DNA of 10,803 nucleotides from CAYQDR01 sp964416315 (GTDB lineage: Bacteria > Methylomirabilota > Methylomirabilia > Rokubacteriales > DASRDR01): NCBI GenBank assembly GCA_964416315.1, contig CAYQDR010000148.1:1-10803 (forward strand), given 5' to 3'. A program made the translations under genes and the position numbers. The notes under the pieces were generated by a model. It saw nothing but the letters and a program-made list of their open reading frames with translations, was not told the origin of the DNA and ran no database searches. Positions 6,135 through 10,803 of this stretch are shown here, in pieces. Position 1 is the stretch's first letter. Each line of letters begins with the position of its first letter.

Positions 6135-6830
6135 ATGCACCCCGAGCTCCCGCTCGTGGTCGAGTCGCGCGAGGGGCACGAGCCGCTCCCCTTCACGGTC
6201 CGCCGCATCGTCTGCGGCGGCTACACCGGACGCAACCGGGCCGAGGTCGAGCGCCACACCAAGGAGCTCGAGGCGCTCGGCATCGCGCCCCCCAAGGAGA
6301 CCCCCATCTTCTTCTCGGTCGCCTCGTACCTCGCGACGGTCGGCAGCGCGATCGAGGTGCAGAGTCCGTTCACGTCGGGCGAGGTCGAGTTCGTGCTCCT
6401 GTTCGGCCCCGCGGGCCCCTGGGTGACGGTGGGGAGCGACCAGACCGACCGCTTCTTCGAGCGCCACTCTGTGGCGGCGGCCAAGCAGCTGTGCCCGAAG
6501 GTCATCGCCGGCACCGTGTGGCCGGTGGCGGAGGTCGAGGCGCACTGGGACGCCCTCGTGCTCCGCTCCTGGGTCCGGAGCGGACGGAAGCGCCGCCTCT
6601 ACCAGGAGGCCCTGCTCGCGACGATGCTCCCGCCTGCCGCGCTCGTCCCGGGCGTGCGCCGCCACGCGGGCCGGGAGCTCGAGGGCGTGGTCTTCTTCTC
6701 CGGCACCGTCCCGACGGTGGCCGGCGAGGTCGTCTACGGCGACGCCTGGGAGCTGGAGCTGGCCGACCCGCGCCTCGGCCGAGCGATCCGCACGCAGTAC
6801 ACCGTCCAGGTCCTCGACCGCAAGCGCTGA
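6135..6830 (+). CDS. DUF2848 family protein
   Basis: 231 residues that match the DUF2848 pattern along their whole length: GGYTGRNRAEVERHTKELEA (about 28-47), the A-P-P-K-x-x-P-I-F-F segment, SGEVEFVL (81-88), GSDQTDRFFE (100-109), AAKQLCPK (115-122) and the YQEALLATML segment. The family is thought to share the fumarylacetoacetate hydrolase-like fold; the clustered acidic residues (Glu83, Glu85, Asp102, Asp105) could bind a metal. No reaction is established. It follows the halohydrin dehalogenase-like gene by 42 bases, so it probably shares its transcript and might act on the same or a downstream metabolite (inference). No clear ribosome site precedes ATG 6135; the nearest G-rich run is about 17 bases away. 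A palindromic repeat starts 3 bases after its stop codon and may end the transcript. Confidence 0.85.
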   Translation: MHPELPLVVESREGHEPLPFTVRRIVCGGYTGRNRAEVERHTKELEALGIAPPKETPIFFSVASYLATVGSAIEVQSPFTSGEVEFVLLFGPAGPWVTVGSDQTDRFFERHSVAAAKQLCPKVIAGTVWPVAEVEAHWDALVLRSWVRSGRKRRLYQEALLATMLPPAALVPGVRRHAGRELEGVVFFSGTVPTVAGEVVYGDAWELELADPRLGRAIRTQYTVQVLDRKR

Positions 6831-6833
6831 TTC

Positions 6834-6870
6834 CCCTCTCCCCTCTGGGGAGAGGGCCAGGGTGAGGGGG
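6834..6870 (+). repeat. Dispersed palindromic repeat, copy 1
   Basis: A perfect 10-base inverted repeat, CCCTCTCCCC/GGGGAGAGGG with loop TCT, is followed by the tail CCAGGGTGAGGGGG. It directly follows the DUF2848 stop codon. It has no U-tract, so it is not a classical terminator but could stabilise mRNA ends or help termination. Confidence 0.8.
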
Positions 6871-6881
6871 AGGTCACCCAG

Positions 6882-6989
6882 ATGTTCAACGGCTTCACGA
6901 AGATCGCCGACGTGCTGCGCCTCAGCCCCGACGACTTCGCACCGCTCCTCCATTTCCCCTCTCCCCCACCGGGGGAGAGGGCAGGGTGA
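6882..6989 (+). CDS. Short ORF or gene remnant between palindromes
   Basis: ATG 6882 opens a 35-residue frame beginning MFNGFTKIADVLRLS and ending at TGA 6987-6989 inside palindrome copy 2. The first 23 codons show strong coding bias: nearly every third base is G or C, as in the neighbouring genes. GGGGGAGG, contributed by palindrome copy 1, lies 8 bases upstream as a possible ribosome site. The last dozen codons are repeat sequence. I do not recognise a family. It is either a tiny gene or the surviving piece of a larger gene cut by repeats. Confidence 0.3.
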   Translation: MFNGFTKIADVLRLSPDDFAPLLHFPSPPPGERAG

Positions 6990-6994
6990 GGGGG
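6957..6994 (+). repeat. Dispersed palindromic repeat, copy 2
   Basis: A perfect 11-base inverted repeat, CCCTCTCCCCC/GGGGGAGAGGG with loop ACC, has the same tail as copy 1 (CAGGGTGAGGGGG) and the same orientation. Confidence 0.85.
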
Positions 6995-7010
6995 TCACCC
7001 GGTCGTCCCA

Positions 7011-7055
7011 CCCCACCCTCACCCCTACCCTCTCCCTCCCCAGGGAGGGAGAGGG
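7011..7055 (-). repeat. Dispersed palindromic repeat, copy 3 (opposite orientation)
   Basis: A perfect 13-base inverted repeat, CCCTCTCCCTCCC/GGGAGGGAGAGGG with a 2-base loop, is preceded by ACCCTCACCCC, the complement of the tail seen in copies 1 and 2. Copies 2 and 3 therefore face each other across 16 bases between the convergent genes ending at 6830 and 7068, where they may act as a two-way transcription barrier. Confidence 0.85.
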
Positions 7056-7067
7056 AGACGTGCCCCG

Positions 7068-7859
7068 TCAGTACGCGGGCAGCTTGCCGGCCTTGACGCC
7101 GGTCTTCCGGACGGCCGCGACCTCGGCGGCCGCCTTGGCGGCGAGGAAACGGCTGTCGCTCGCGAGCGTCACCATCTGGTACCCTTCCGCGACCATCTTG
7201 AGGGCGTACTCGACGGTGTTGCAGTGGATCCCGGCCACGACGCCGTGCCGCTTGCACGCCGCCACGATCTTCTGCTGCGCCTCGACGACCGGCGGATCGG
7301 TCTGGTCGAGCCGGGGCTTGCACCCGAGCGCCAGGCTCAGGTCGGAGGGTCCCACGTAGACCGCGTCCACGCCGGGGACGCTCAGGATCTCGTCGAGGTT
7401 CTGGAGCGCCTCCGCGGTCTCGATCATCGGGAGGACCAGCAGCTCGGCGTTGGCGTGGTCGCCGTAGTCGGTGCCCGCGTAGATCGAGGCGCGCGTGGGC
7501 CCCCAGCTCCGGTAGCCGCGTGGCGGGTACTTGCACGCCTGCACCAAGGCCTCGGCCTGGGCCCGCGTGCTGATCATCGGGCAGATGACGCCATAGGCCC
7601 CGGCGTCGAGCACCTTCATCACGAAGCCCGGCTCGTTCCATGGCACCCGCGCCAGCGGGACGACGGCGGTCGTGGAGATGGCCTGGAACATGGTCACGGC
7701 CGTCTGGTACTCCACGATCCCGTGTTGCATGTCCACGGTCAGGGAGTCGAACCCCTGGTGAGCCATGACCTCGGCGGAGAACGAGGCGGGGATGGACAGC
7801 CAGCCGTTGACGGAGGCCTCCCCGCGGCCCCAGATCTCTCTCAGCGTGTTCTTGCGCAT
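7068..7859 (-). CDS. HpcH/HpaI family aldolase
   Basis: A class II, metal-dependent pyruvate-type aldolase of 263 residues. The family cleaves or forms 2-keto acids such as 4-hydroxy-2-oxoheptanedioate or 2-keto-3-deoxy sugar acids, releasing pyruvate and an aldehyde. Visible active-site elements are VDMQHG (43-46, catalytic His46), ARVP (Arg71), MIETAEA (metal ligand Glu147) and VGPSDLS (metal ligand Asp173). The TIM-barrel length is normal and all key residues are present. ATG 7859 has GGGGGAG about 7 bases upstream. It is the last gene of the minus-strand cluster, 49 bases after hisN with a degenerate palindrome between. The gene context does not reveal the substrate, so I give no symbol. 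Confidence 0.9.
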   Translation of the reverse strand: MRKNTLREIWGRGEASVNGWLSIPASFSAEVMAHQGFDSLTVDMQHGIVEYQTAVTMFQAISTTAVVPLARVPWNEPGFVMKVLDAGAYGVICPMISTRAQAEALVQACKYPPRGYRSWGPTRASIYAGTDYGDHANAELLVLPMIETAEALQNLDEILSVPGVDAVYVGPSDLSLALGCKPRLDQTDPPVVEAQQKIVAACKRHGVVAGIHCNTVEYALKMVAEGYQMVTLASDSRFLAAKAAAEVAAVRKTGVKAGKLPAY

Positions 7860-7880
7860 GGTGGTCTCCCCCTCGGCCTT

Positions 7881-7908
7881 CCCTCTCCCCCGACGGGGAG
7901 GGGGGGGG
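7881..7908. repeat. Degenerate palindromic repeat, copy 4
   Basis: CCCTCTCCCC, CGAC, then GGGGAG running into nine consecutive G residues (7900-7908). It is clearly related to the other copies but one arm has lost the AGAGGG pattern. It lies between the hisN stop codon and the aldolase start. Confidence 0.65.
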
Positions 7909-8682
7909 TCAGCGTCCGTTGAGCACGGCCAGGGCCGCGTCGTGCACCCGGCCGTTCGAGGCCAGGGCCGTCCCCGAGTAGATCGTCGGGTGTCCCTCGA
8001 AGTCGGTGAAGCGGCCGCCGGCCTCCTCGAAGAGGACCTTGAACGGCGCGAGGTCCCAGGGCTTGATGTCCGCCTCGAGCATGAGCTCCGCCTGACCGCG
8101 GAGTACGAACGTATAGCCGAAGTAGTCGCCGAAGCCGCGCTGGCGCTCCGTCCGGTCCACGAGCCGGAGGAAGCCCTCCCAGTAGCCCCCGAGCCGGGGG
8201 GCCCTCAGGTACCGGAGGCTCGCGTGGACGAGCGTGGCCTCCGCGAGCCGCTCGATCGTCGAGACCCGGAGCCGCGTCCCGTTCACGAAGGCCCCGTGCC
8301 CCCGGCGCGCCCAGAGGAGGTCGCCGGTCGCCGGCGCGTGGACGACCCCGAGCGTCACCTCGCCGTCCTCCTCGAGGGCGATCAACGTCGCCCAGTACGG
8401 GATCCCGCGGACGAAGTTCTTGGTCCCGTCGATCGGGTCGATGATCCAGCGCCGGCCCTGAACCCCGTGGGCTCCGAACTCCTCGCCGAGGAAGCCCACG
8501 TCGGGGAACGCCGCCCGGAGCCGCTCCACGATCGCCTCCTCGGTCTCGCGGTCCGCCCGGGTGACGGGGGTGTGGTCGGCCTTGACCATCACCTCGACGC
8601 CGGCCTTGAAATGCTGGAGCGCGATGGCCCCCGCGGCGCGGGCCGTGTCCAGCGCCGCCTCCAGGGCCGTGTCCGTGTTCAA
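7909..8682 (-). CDS. hisN: Histidinol-phosphatase, inositol monophosphatase family (HisN type)
   Basis: A Mg2+-dependent phosphatase of 257 residues; HisN hydrolyses histidinol phosphate in histidine biosynthesis. Motifs of the family are GEE (66-68), WIIDPIDGTKNFVRGIPYWA (79-98; metal ligands Asp82 and Asp85), the G-x-x-L-W-A-R-R-G-x-G-A segment and ADIKPWDLAPFKVLFEEAGG (metal ligand Asp210). DGTKNFVRGIPYWATLIAL is closer to HisN than to inositol monophosphatase SuhB, but substrates in this family overlap, so the name is moderately sure. The start is TTG 8682, because no ATG or GTG lies nearby in frame and the N-terminus fits the family. The TTG overlaps a TGA (TTGA) that ends a remnant resembling an acyl-CoA dehydrogenase C-terminus. 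No Shine-Dalgarno sequence is seen, consistent with former or present coupling to an upstream gene. Confidence 0.82.
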   Translation of the reverse strand: MNTDTALEAALDTARAAGAIALQHFKAGVEVMVKADHTPVTRADRETEEAIVERLRAAFPDVGFLGEEFGAHGVQGRRWIIDPIDGTKNFVRGIPYWATLIALEEDGEVTLGVVHAPATGDLLWARRGHGAFVNGTRLRVSTIERLAEATLVHASLRYLRAPRLGGYWEGFLRLVDRTERQRGFGDYFGYTFVLRGQAELMLEADIKPWDLAPFKVLFEEAGGRFTDFEGHPTIYSGTALASNGRVHDAALAVLNGR

Positions 8683-8708
8683 CGAGGCAGGCCCAGCACC
8701 CGTCCGCC
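8679..8708 (-). pseudogene. Remnant of an acyl-CoA dehydrogenase C-terminus
   Basis: The codons just before and overlapping the hisN start read G-G-R-V-L-G-L-P-R-stop. Acyl-CoA dehydrogenases typically end with E-R-V-L-G-L-P-x, and the intact dehydrogenase upstream ends ERVLGLPKG. The two DNA copies differ mostly at third positions (for example GTG/GTT, GGC/GGT, CTG/CTT), so this looks like the tail of a different, mostly deleted dehydrogenase rather than a fresh duplication. Short length keeps confidence modest. Confidence 0.4.
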
Positions 8709-8714
8709 CTCTTC

Positions 8715-8764
8715 CCCCTCACCCTTCTCCCTCTCCCCCCGGGGGAGAGGGTCGAGGTGAGGGG
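8715..8764. repeat. Dispersed palindromic repeat, copy 5 (both arms)
   Basis: The most complete copy: outer arms CCCCTCACC/GGTGAGGGG (8715-8723 and 8756-8764) enclose a perfect inner repeat CCCTCTCCCCC/GGGGGAGAGGG (8729-8739 and 8741-8751). Copies 1 to 3 look like the inner stem plus one outer arm. It lies between the acyl-CoA dehydrogenase stop and the hisN start. Confidence 0.85.
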
Positions 8765-8788
8765 TCGCGCGCGGCGTCGTCTTCACGG

Positions 8789-9985
8789 TCAACCCTTGGG
8801 AAGACCCAGAACCCGCTCGCCGATGATGTTGCGCTGGATCTCCGAGGTGCCACCCGCGATGCCGAAGCGGCGGGCGAAGAGCGTCTGGAAGGCCCAGCGG
8901 CCGCCGTCCACTGCGCCCGGCGCGCCCCGCCAGAGGAGGACGTGCAGGCCCAGGGGTCGGCCCGCGGTCTCGGCCATCCGCACGTAGGCCTCGGTGAACG
9001 CGAGCTTGAGCACCGAGCCCTCCGGGCCCGGCGGCTCGCCACGGAGTCGCCGGGTGAGCGAGCGGAGCCCCGTGAGCCGCAGCGCCTCGGCGTCGATCCA
9101 GCACTGGGCGAGGGCCTGCCGGGCGACGGGGTCCTTCGCGGCCGGGCGGCCGCCCTCCGGCATGCGGCGGGCGAGGTCGAGGAGCAGCCGCGTGTAGTGG
9201 TGCAAGTTCGTGAGGTGGCCGAGCCCCGCCCGCTCGTACATGAGCACGGTGATGGCGACCTTCCAGCCGGCGTTGACCGGACCGACCAAGTGCTCGCGCG
9301 GCACCCGGACGTCGTCGAAGAAGACCTCGTTGAACTCGGCGTCCCCGGTCATCTGGACGAGCGGCCGCACCGTGATCCCCGGGCTCCGCATGTCCACGAG
9401 GAGGCAGGAGATCCCCTCGTGTTTCGCCGCGGCGGGATCGGTCCGGACGAGCAGGATGCACCAGTGGCTCCGGTGGGCGTTGGAGGTCCAGACCTTCTGG
9501 CCCGAGACGCGGAACACGTCCCCGTCGAGGACGGCCTGCGTGCGGAGCGCGGCGAGGTCCGAGCCGGCGCCGGGCTCCGAGAAGCCCTGGCACCAGATCT
9601 CCTCGGCCGAGAGGATCGCGGGCAGGTACCGCCGGCGCTGCGCCTCCATCCCCCACTCCATGAGCGCCGGGCCGACCAGCATGAGGCCGATCGTGTTCAC
9701 GCCGGGCGGGGCGCCGGCGCGCACCATCTCCTCCTGGAAGATCATCTGCTCGACGAGCGTCGCGCCCCGGCCCCCGTACTCCCGCGGCCAGGCGATCCCC
9801 ACCCAGCCGCCCTTGTGGAGGCGCTTGTGCCAGGCGAGACAGGCGTCGAACGCGCGGTCGGGGTGGAGCGTGAACTCGTCGTCCGACGCCGGCCACTCGG
9901 CGCGGTGCGCCGGCAGCTCGGTCTCGAGCCACGCGCGGAGCTCCGCGCGGAAGGCCTCGTCATCGGGCGAGTACGCGAAGTCCAT
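8789..9985 (-). CDS. Acyl-CoA dehydrogenase family protein
   Basis: An FAD enzyme of 398 residues that should introduce an alpha-beta double bond into an acyl-CoA and pass electrons to ETF. Family segments are CQGFSEPGAGSDLA (132-145) and GQKVWTSNAHRSHW (162-175), both lining the flavin and substrate, and GGTSEIQRNIIGERVLGLPK (378-397). At the position of the catalytic Glu of medium-chain enzymes (Y-E-G-T-S) this protein has A-G-G-T-S, so that Glu is absent. Glu251 in LMYERAGLG aligns with the alternative catalytic Glu used by isovaleryl-CoA dehydrogenase-type enzymes and is the likely base. ATG 9985 starts 3 bases after the DUF1326 stop (TGA, CGC, ATG), implying translational coupling. The chain length or branch of the substrate is unknown; similar FadE enzymes act in fatty-acid, terpenoid and steroid side-chain breakdown. 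Confidence 0.92.
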   Translation of the reverse strand: MDFAYSPDDEAFRAELRAWLETELPAHRAEWPASDDEFTLHPDRAFDACLAWHKRLHKGGWVGIAWPREYGGRGATLVEQMIFQEEMVRAGAPPGVNTIGLMLVGPALMEWGMEAQRRRYLPAILSAEEIWCQGFSEPGAGSDLAALRTQAVLDGDVFRVSGQKVWTSNAHRSHWCILLVRTDPAAAKHEGISCLLVDMRSPGITVRPLVQMTGDAEFNEVFFDDVRVPREHLVGPVNAGWKVAITVLMYERAGLGHLTNLHHYTRLLLDLARRMPEGGRPAAKDPVARQALAQCWIDAEALRLTGLRSLTRRLRGEPPGPEGSVLKLAFTEAYVRMAETAGRPLGLHVLLWRGAPGAVDGGRWAFQTLFARRFGIAGGTSEIQRNIIGERVLGLPKG

Positions 9986-9988
9986 GCG

Positions 9989-10621
9989 TCAGGGGCCCGA
10001 CCAGGCGAACGCCGCGTAGTGGCCGTTCCGCCCGGTGTGGTTCCAGTCCCAGCCGTGGTCGCGGTAGGCGGAGCGCGTCGCCCGCGCCACCGCGAGCCGC
10101 CGCGCGGCGAAGTGGCGGACGTTGTCGAGCCACACCTCGCCCGCGCCGTCGGCGCCCTCGAGCCCCTCGATCTCGACGTCGAGGACGCCGGGGATGGCCG
10201 CCCGCCGGCGGCGGCCGTCTGTCTCGAAGCGGATCGGGACCAGCCGCGTGGGGAGCCGCGTCGCCACGAGCGTCGCGGCCCACCCGAGCGGGCCGCCCGC
10301 CGCGCCGCCGAAGATCGCCTCGAGGGCGGCGCGCTGCGCGCCGTCCGCCCGCTCGTCCAGGTACAGGCCGGCCGTCCAGTTCCCCTCACCCATGGGCCCC
10401 GGCGTGTGGATCACGACCGCGGCGGCGAGGCCGTCGAGCGTCGTGTCGCCGTAACGCCCCCGCTCGATCCGGAAGACGACGGGGACGTCGCAGTACCCCT
10501 CGGTCGGCCGCGCGAGCGGGCCGCCCCGCGCGTTGCGGGGCCCCACGATGCACGGACAGAGCACCACGCAGTTGCAGTTCTCGAGGTAGTCGCCCGCAAT
10601 CCGCCACGCCGGGGCCGCCAC
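9989..10621 (-). CDS. DUF1326 domain-containing protein
   Basis: 210 residues with the DUF1326 pattern throughout: WRIAGDYLENCNCVVLCPC near the N-terminus (Cys16, Cys18, Cys22, Cys24), GYCDVPVVFRIERGRYGDT, LDGLAAAVVIHTPGPMGEGN, LDERADGAQRAALEAIFGG, and a C-terminal NGHYAAFAWSG. The four clustered cysteines look like a metal or redox site, but no function is established. The frame is open further upstream to a GTG at 10744. I chose GTG 10621 because the conserved domain starts right there, the extra residues are low-complexity, and a good promoter ends 6 bases before it. It opens the minus-strand cluster and is probably coupled to the acyl-CoA dehydrogenase. Confidence 0.85.
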   Translation of the reverse strand: MAAPAWRIAGDYLENCNCVVLCPCIVGPRNARGGPLARPTEGYCDVPVVFRIERGRYGDTTLDGLAAAVVIHTPGPMGEGNWTAGLYLDERADGAQRAALEAIFGGAAGGPLGWAATLVATRLPTRLVPIRFETDGRRRRAAIPGVLDVEIEGLEGADGAGEVWLDNVRHFAARRLAVARATRSAYRDHGWDWNHTGRNGHYAAFAWSGP

Positions 10622-10627
10622 GCCCTC

Positions 10628-10656
10628 TTGGTAACACGAGGTCCGGGAGGGGTCAA
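10628..10656 (-). promoter_or_regulatory. Promoter of the minus-strand cluster, leaderless
   Basis: TTGACC (10656-10651), a 17-base spacer and TACCAA (10633-10628) on the minus strand. The -10 element ends 6 bases before GTG 10621, so the transcript should start at the GTG. The GAGGG immediately before the GTG leaves only one base of spacing and is unlikely to serve as a ribosome site. Confidence 0.5.
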
Positions 10657-10748
10657 GGCCGGGCGCCTTGCGTTTCCTCGCTCCATGGCCGACAATCGGA
10701 CTCCCGGCCGCGCGCGGTGCGGCCCCGGTCCCGCTCACCCACACACAC

Positions 10749-10803
10749 GTCGGAGTAGAGATGACGGTTACCCGTAACCCCCTCCACGGATCCGGACGTG
10801 CGG
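10749..10803 (-). mobile_element. 3' end of a group II intron (part of domain V and domain VI)
   Basis: Read on the minus strand from the right edge, CCGCACGTCCGGATC (10803-10789) resembles the 3' half of group II intron domain V, where a 2-base AC bulge precedes the closing strand. It is followed by a hairpin fitting domain VI. The outer helix pairs 10787-10780 with 10763-10755, with an unpaired A at 10762 in the place of the branch-point A. The inner helix is GGTTAC/GTAACC (10779-10774 with 10771-10766). The element would end CTACTCCGAC at 10749, similar to typical intron 3' ends (CTACTCAAC). The intron body and any reverse transcriptase lie to the right, outside the window. Domain V is incomplete here, so the call rests mainly on domain VI and the sequence pattern. 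Confidence 0.6.

Noticed and set aside
4583..6865. A 760-residue open frame on the + strand across doxX, the dehalogenase-like gene and DUF2848
   Set aside because: It is antisense to doxX and out of frame with the two + strand genes, and its translation is compositionally biased with no recognisable domain.
6834..7055. CRISPR array
   Set aside because: The repeats are self-complementary, in mixed orientation and unevenly spaced, unlike direct repeats with uniform spacers.
10684..10803. Open frame on the + strand from ATG 10684 at the right edge
   Set aside because: It shows no family resemblance and runs antisense through the intron-like structure.

Overview
The window is very GC-rich (third codon positions are almost all G or C), gene-dense and bacterial. 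The gene set (acyl-CoA dehydrogenase, HpcH/HpaI aldolase, DUF1326, DUF2848, a PQQ-type sugar dehydrogenase, a probable selenoprotein) and the dispersed CCCTCTCCC/GGGAGAGGG palindromes resemble large-genome soil or subsurface lineages such as Candidatus Rokubacteria/Methylomirabilota. That placement is inference from gene content and composition only.

Left part (1-3860, + strand): the C-terminal end of an OST-HTH/LOTUS-type protein overlaps, by a CTGA stop/start, a probable lipoprotein of the sorbosone/PQQ glucose dehydrogenase family. After a 120-base gap with a possible promoter comes a complete bifunctional class A penicillin-binding protein of the PBP1B type.

Centre (3901-6830): a minus-strand redoxin gene is interrupted by an in-frame TGA exactly where the peroxidatic cysteine should be. 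A hairpin of bacterial SECIS type follows the TGA, so I read it as a selenocysteine peroxiredoxin-like protein of 229 residues. A DoxX membrane protein lies upstream on the same strand. Divergent from doxX, on the + strand, is a gene that looks like a short-chain dehydrogenase but carries both signature motifs of halohydrin dehalogenases and lacks the NAD(P) glycine motif. It appears to be transcribed without a leader and is followed by a DUF2848 gene.

Between the convergent genes at 6830 and 7068 are three palindromic repeats and a short, coding-like ORF.

Right part (7068-10621, - strand): a likely operon reads DUF1326 protein, acyl-CoA dehydrogenase, HisN-type phosphatase, HpcH/HpaI aldolase, from a promoter that again places the GTG start at the expected transcription start. 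Between the dehydrogenase and hisN lies a palindrome and what looks like the last codons of a second acyl-CoA dehydrogenase. The right edge (10749-10803, - strand) carries what looks like domain VI and half of domain V of a group II intron, whose body lies outside the window.

The strongest candidates for novelty are the UGA-encoded redoxin (3901-4590) and the halohydrin dehalogenase-like gene paired with DUF2848 (5340-6830). No intergenic stretch exceeds 300 bases.
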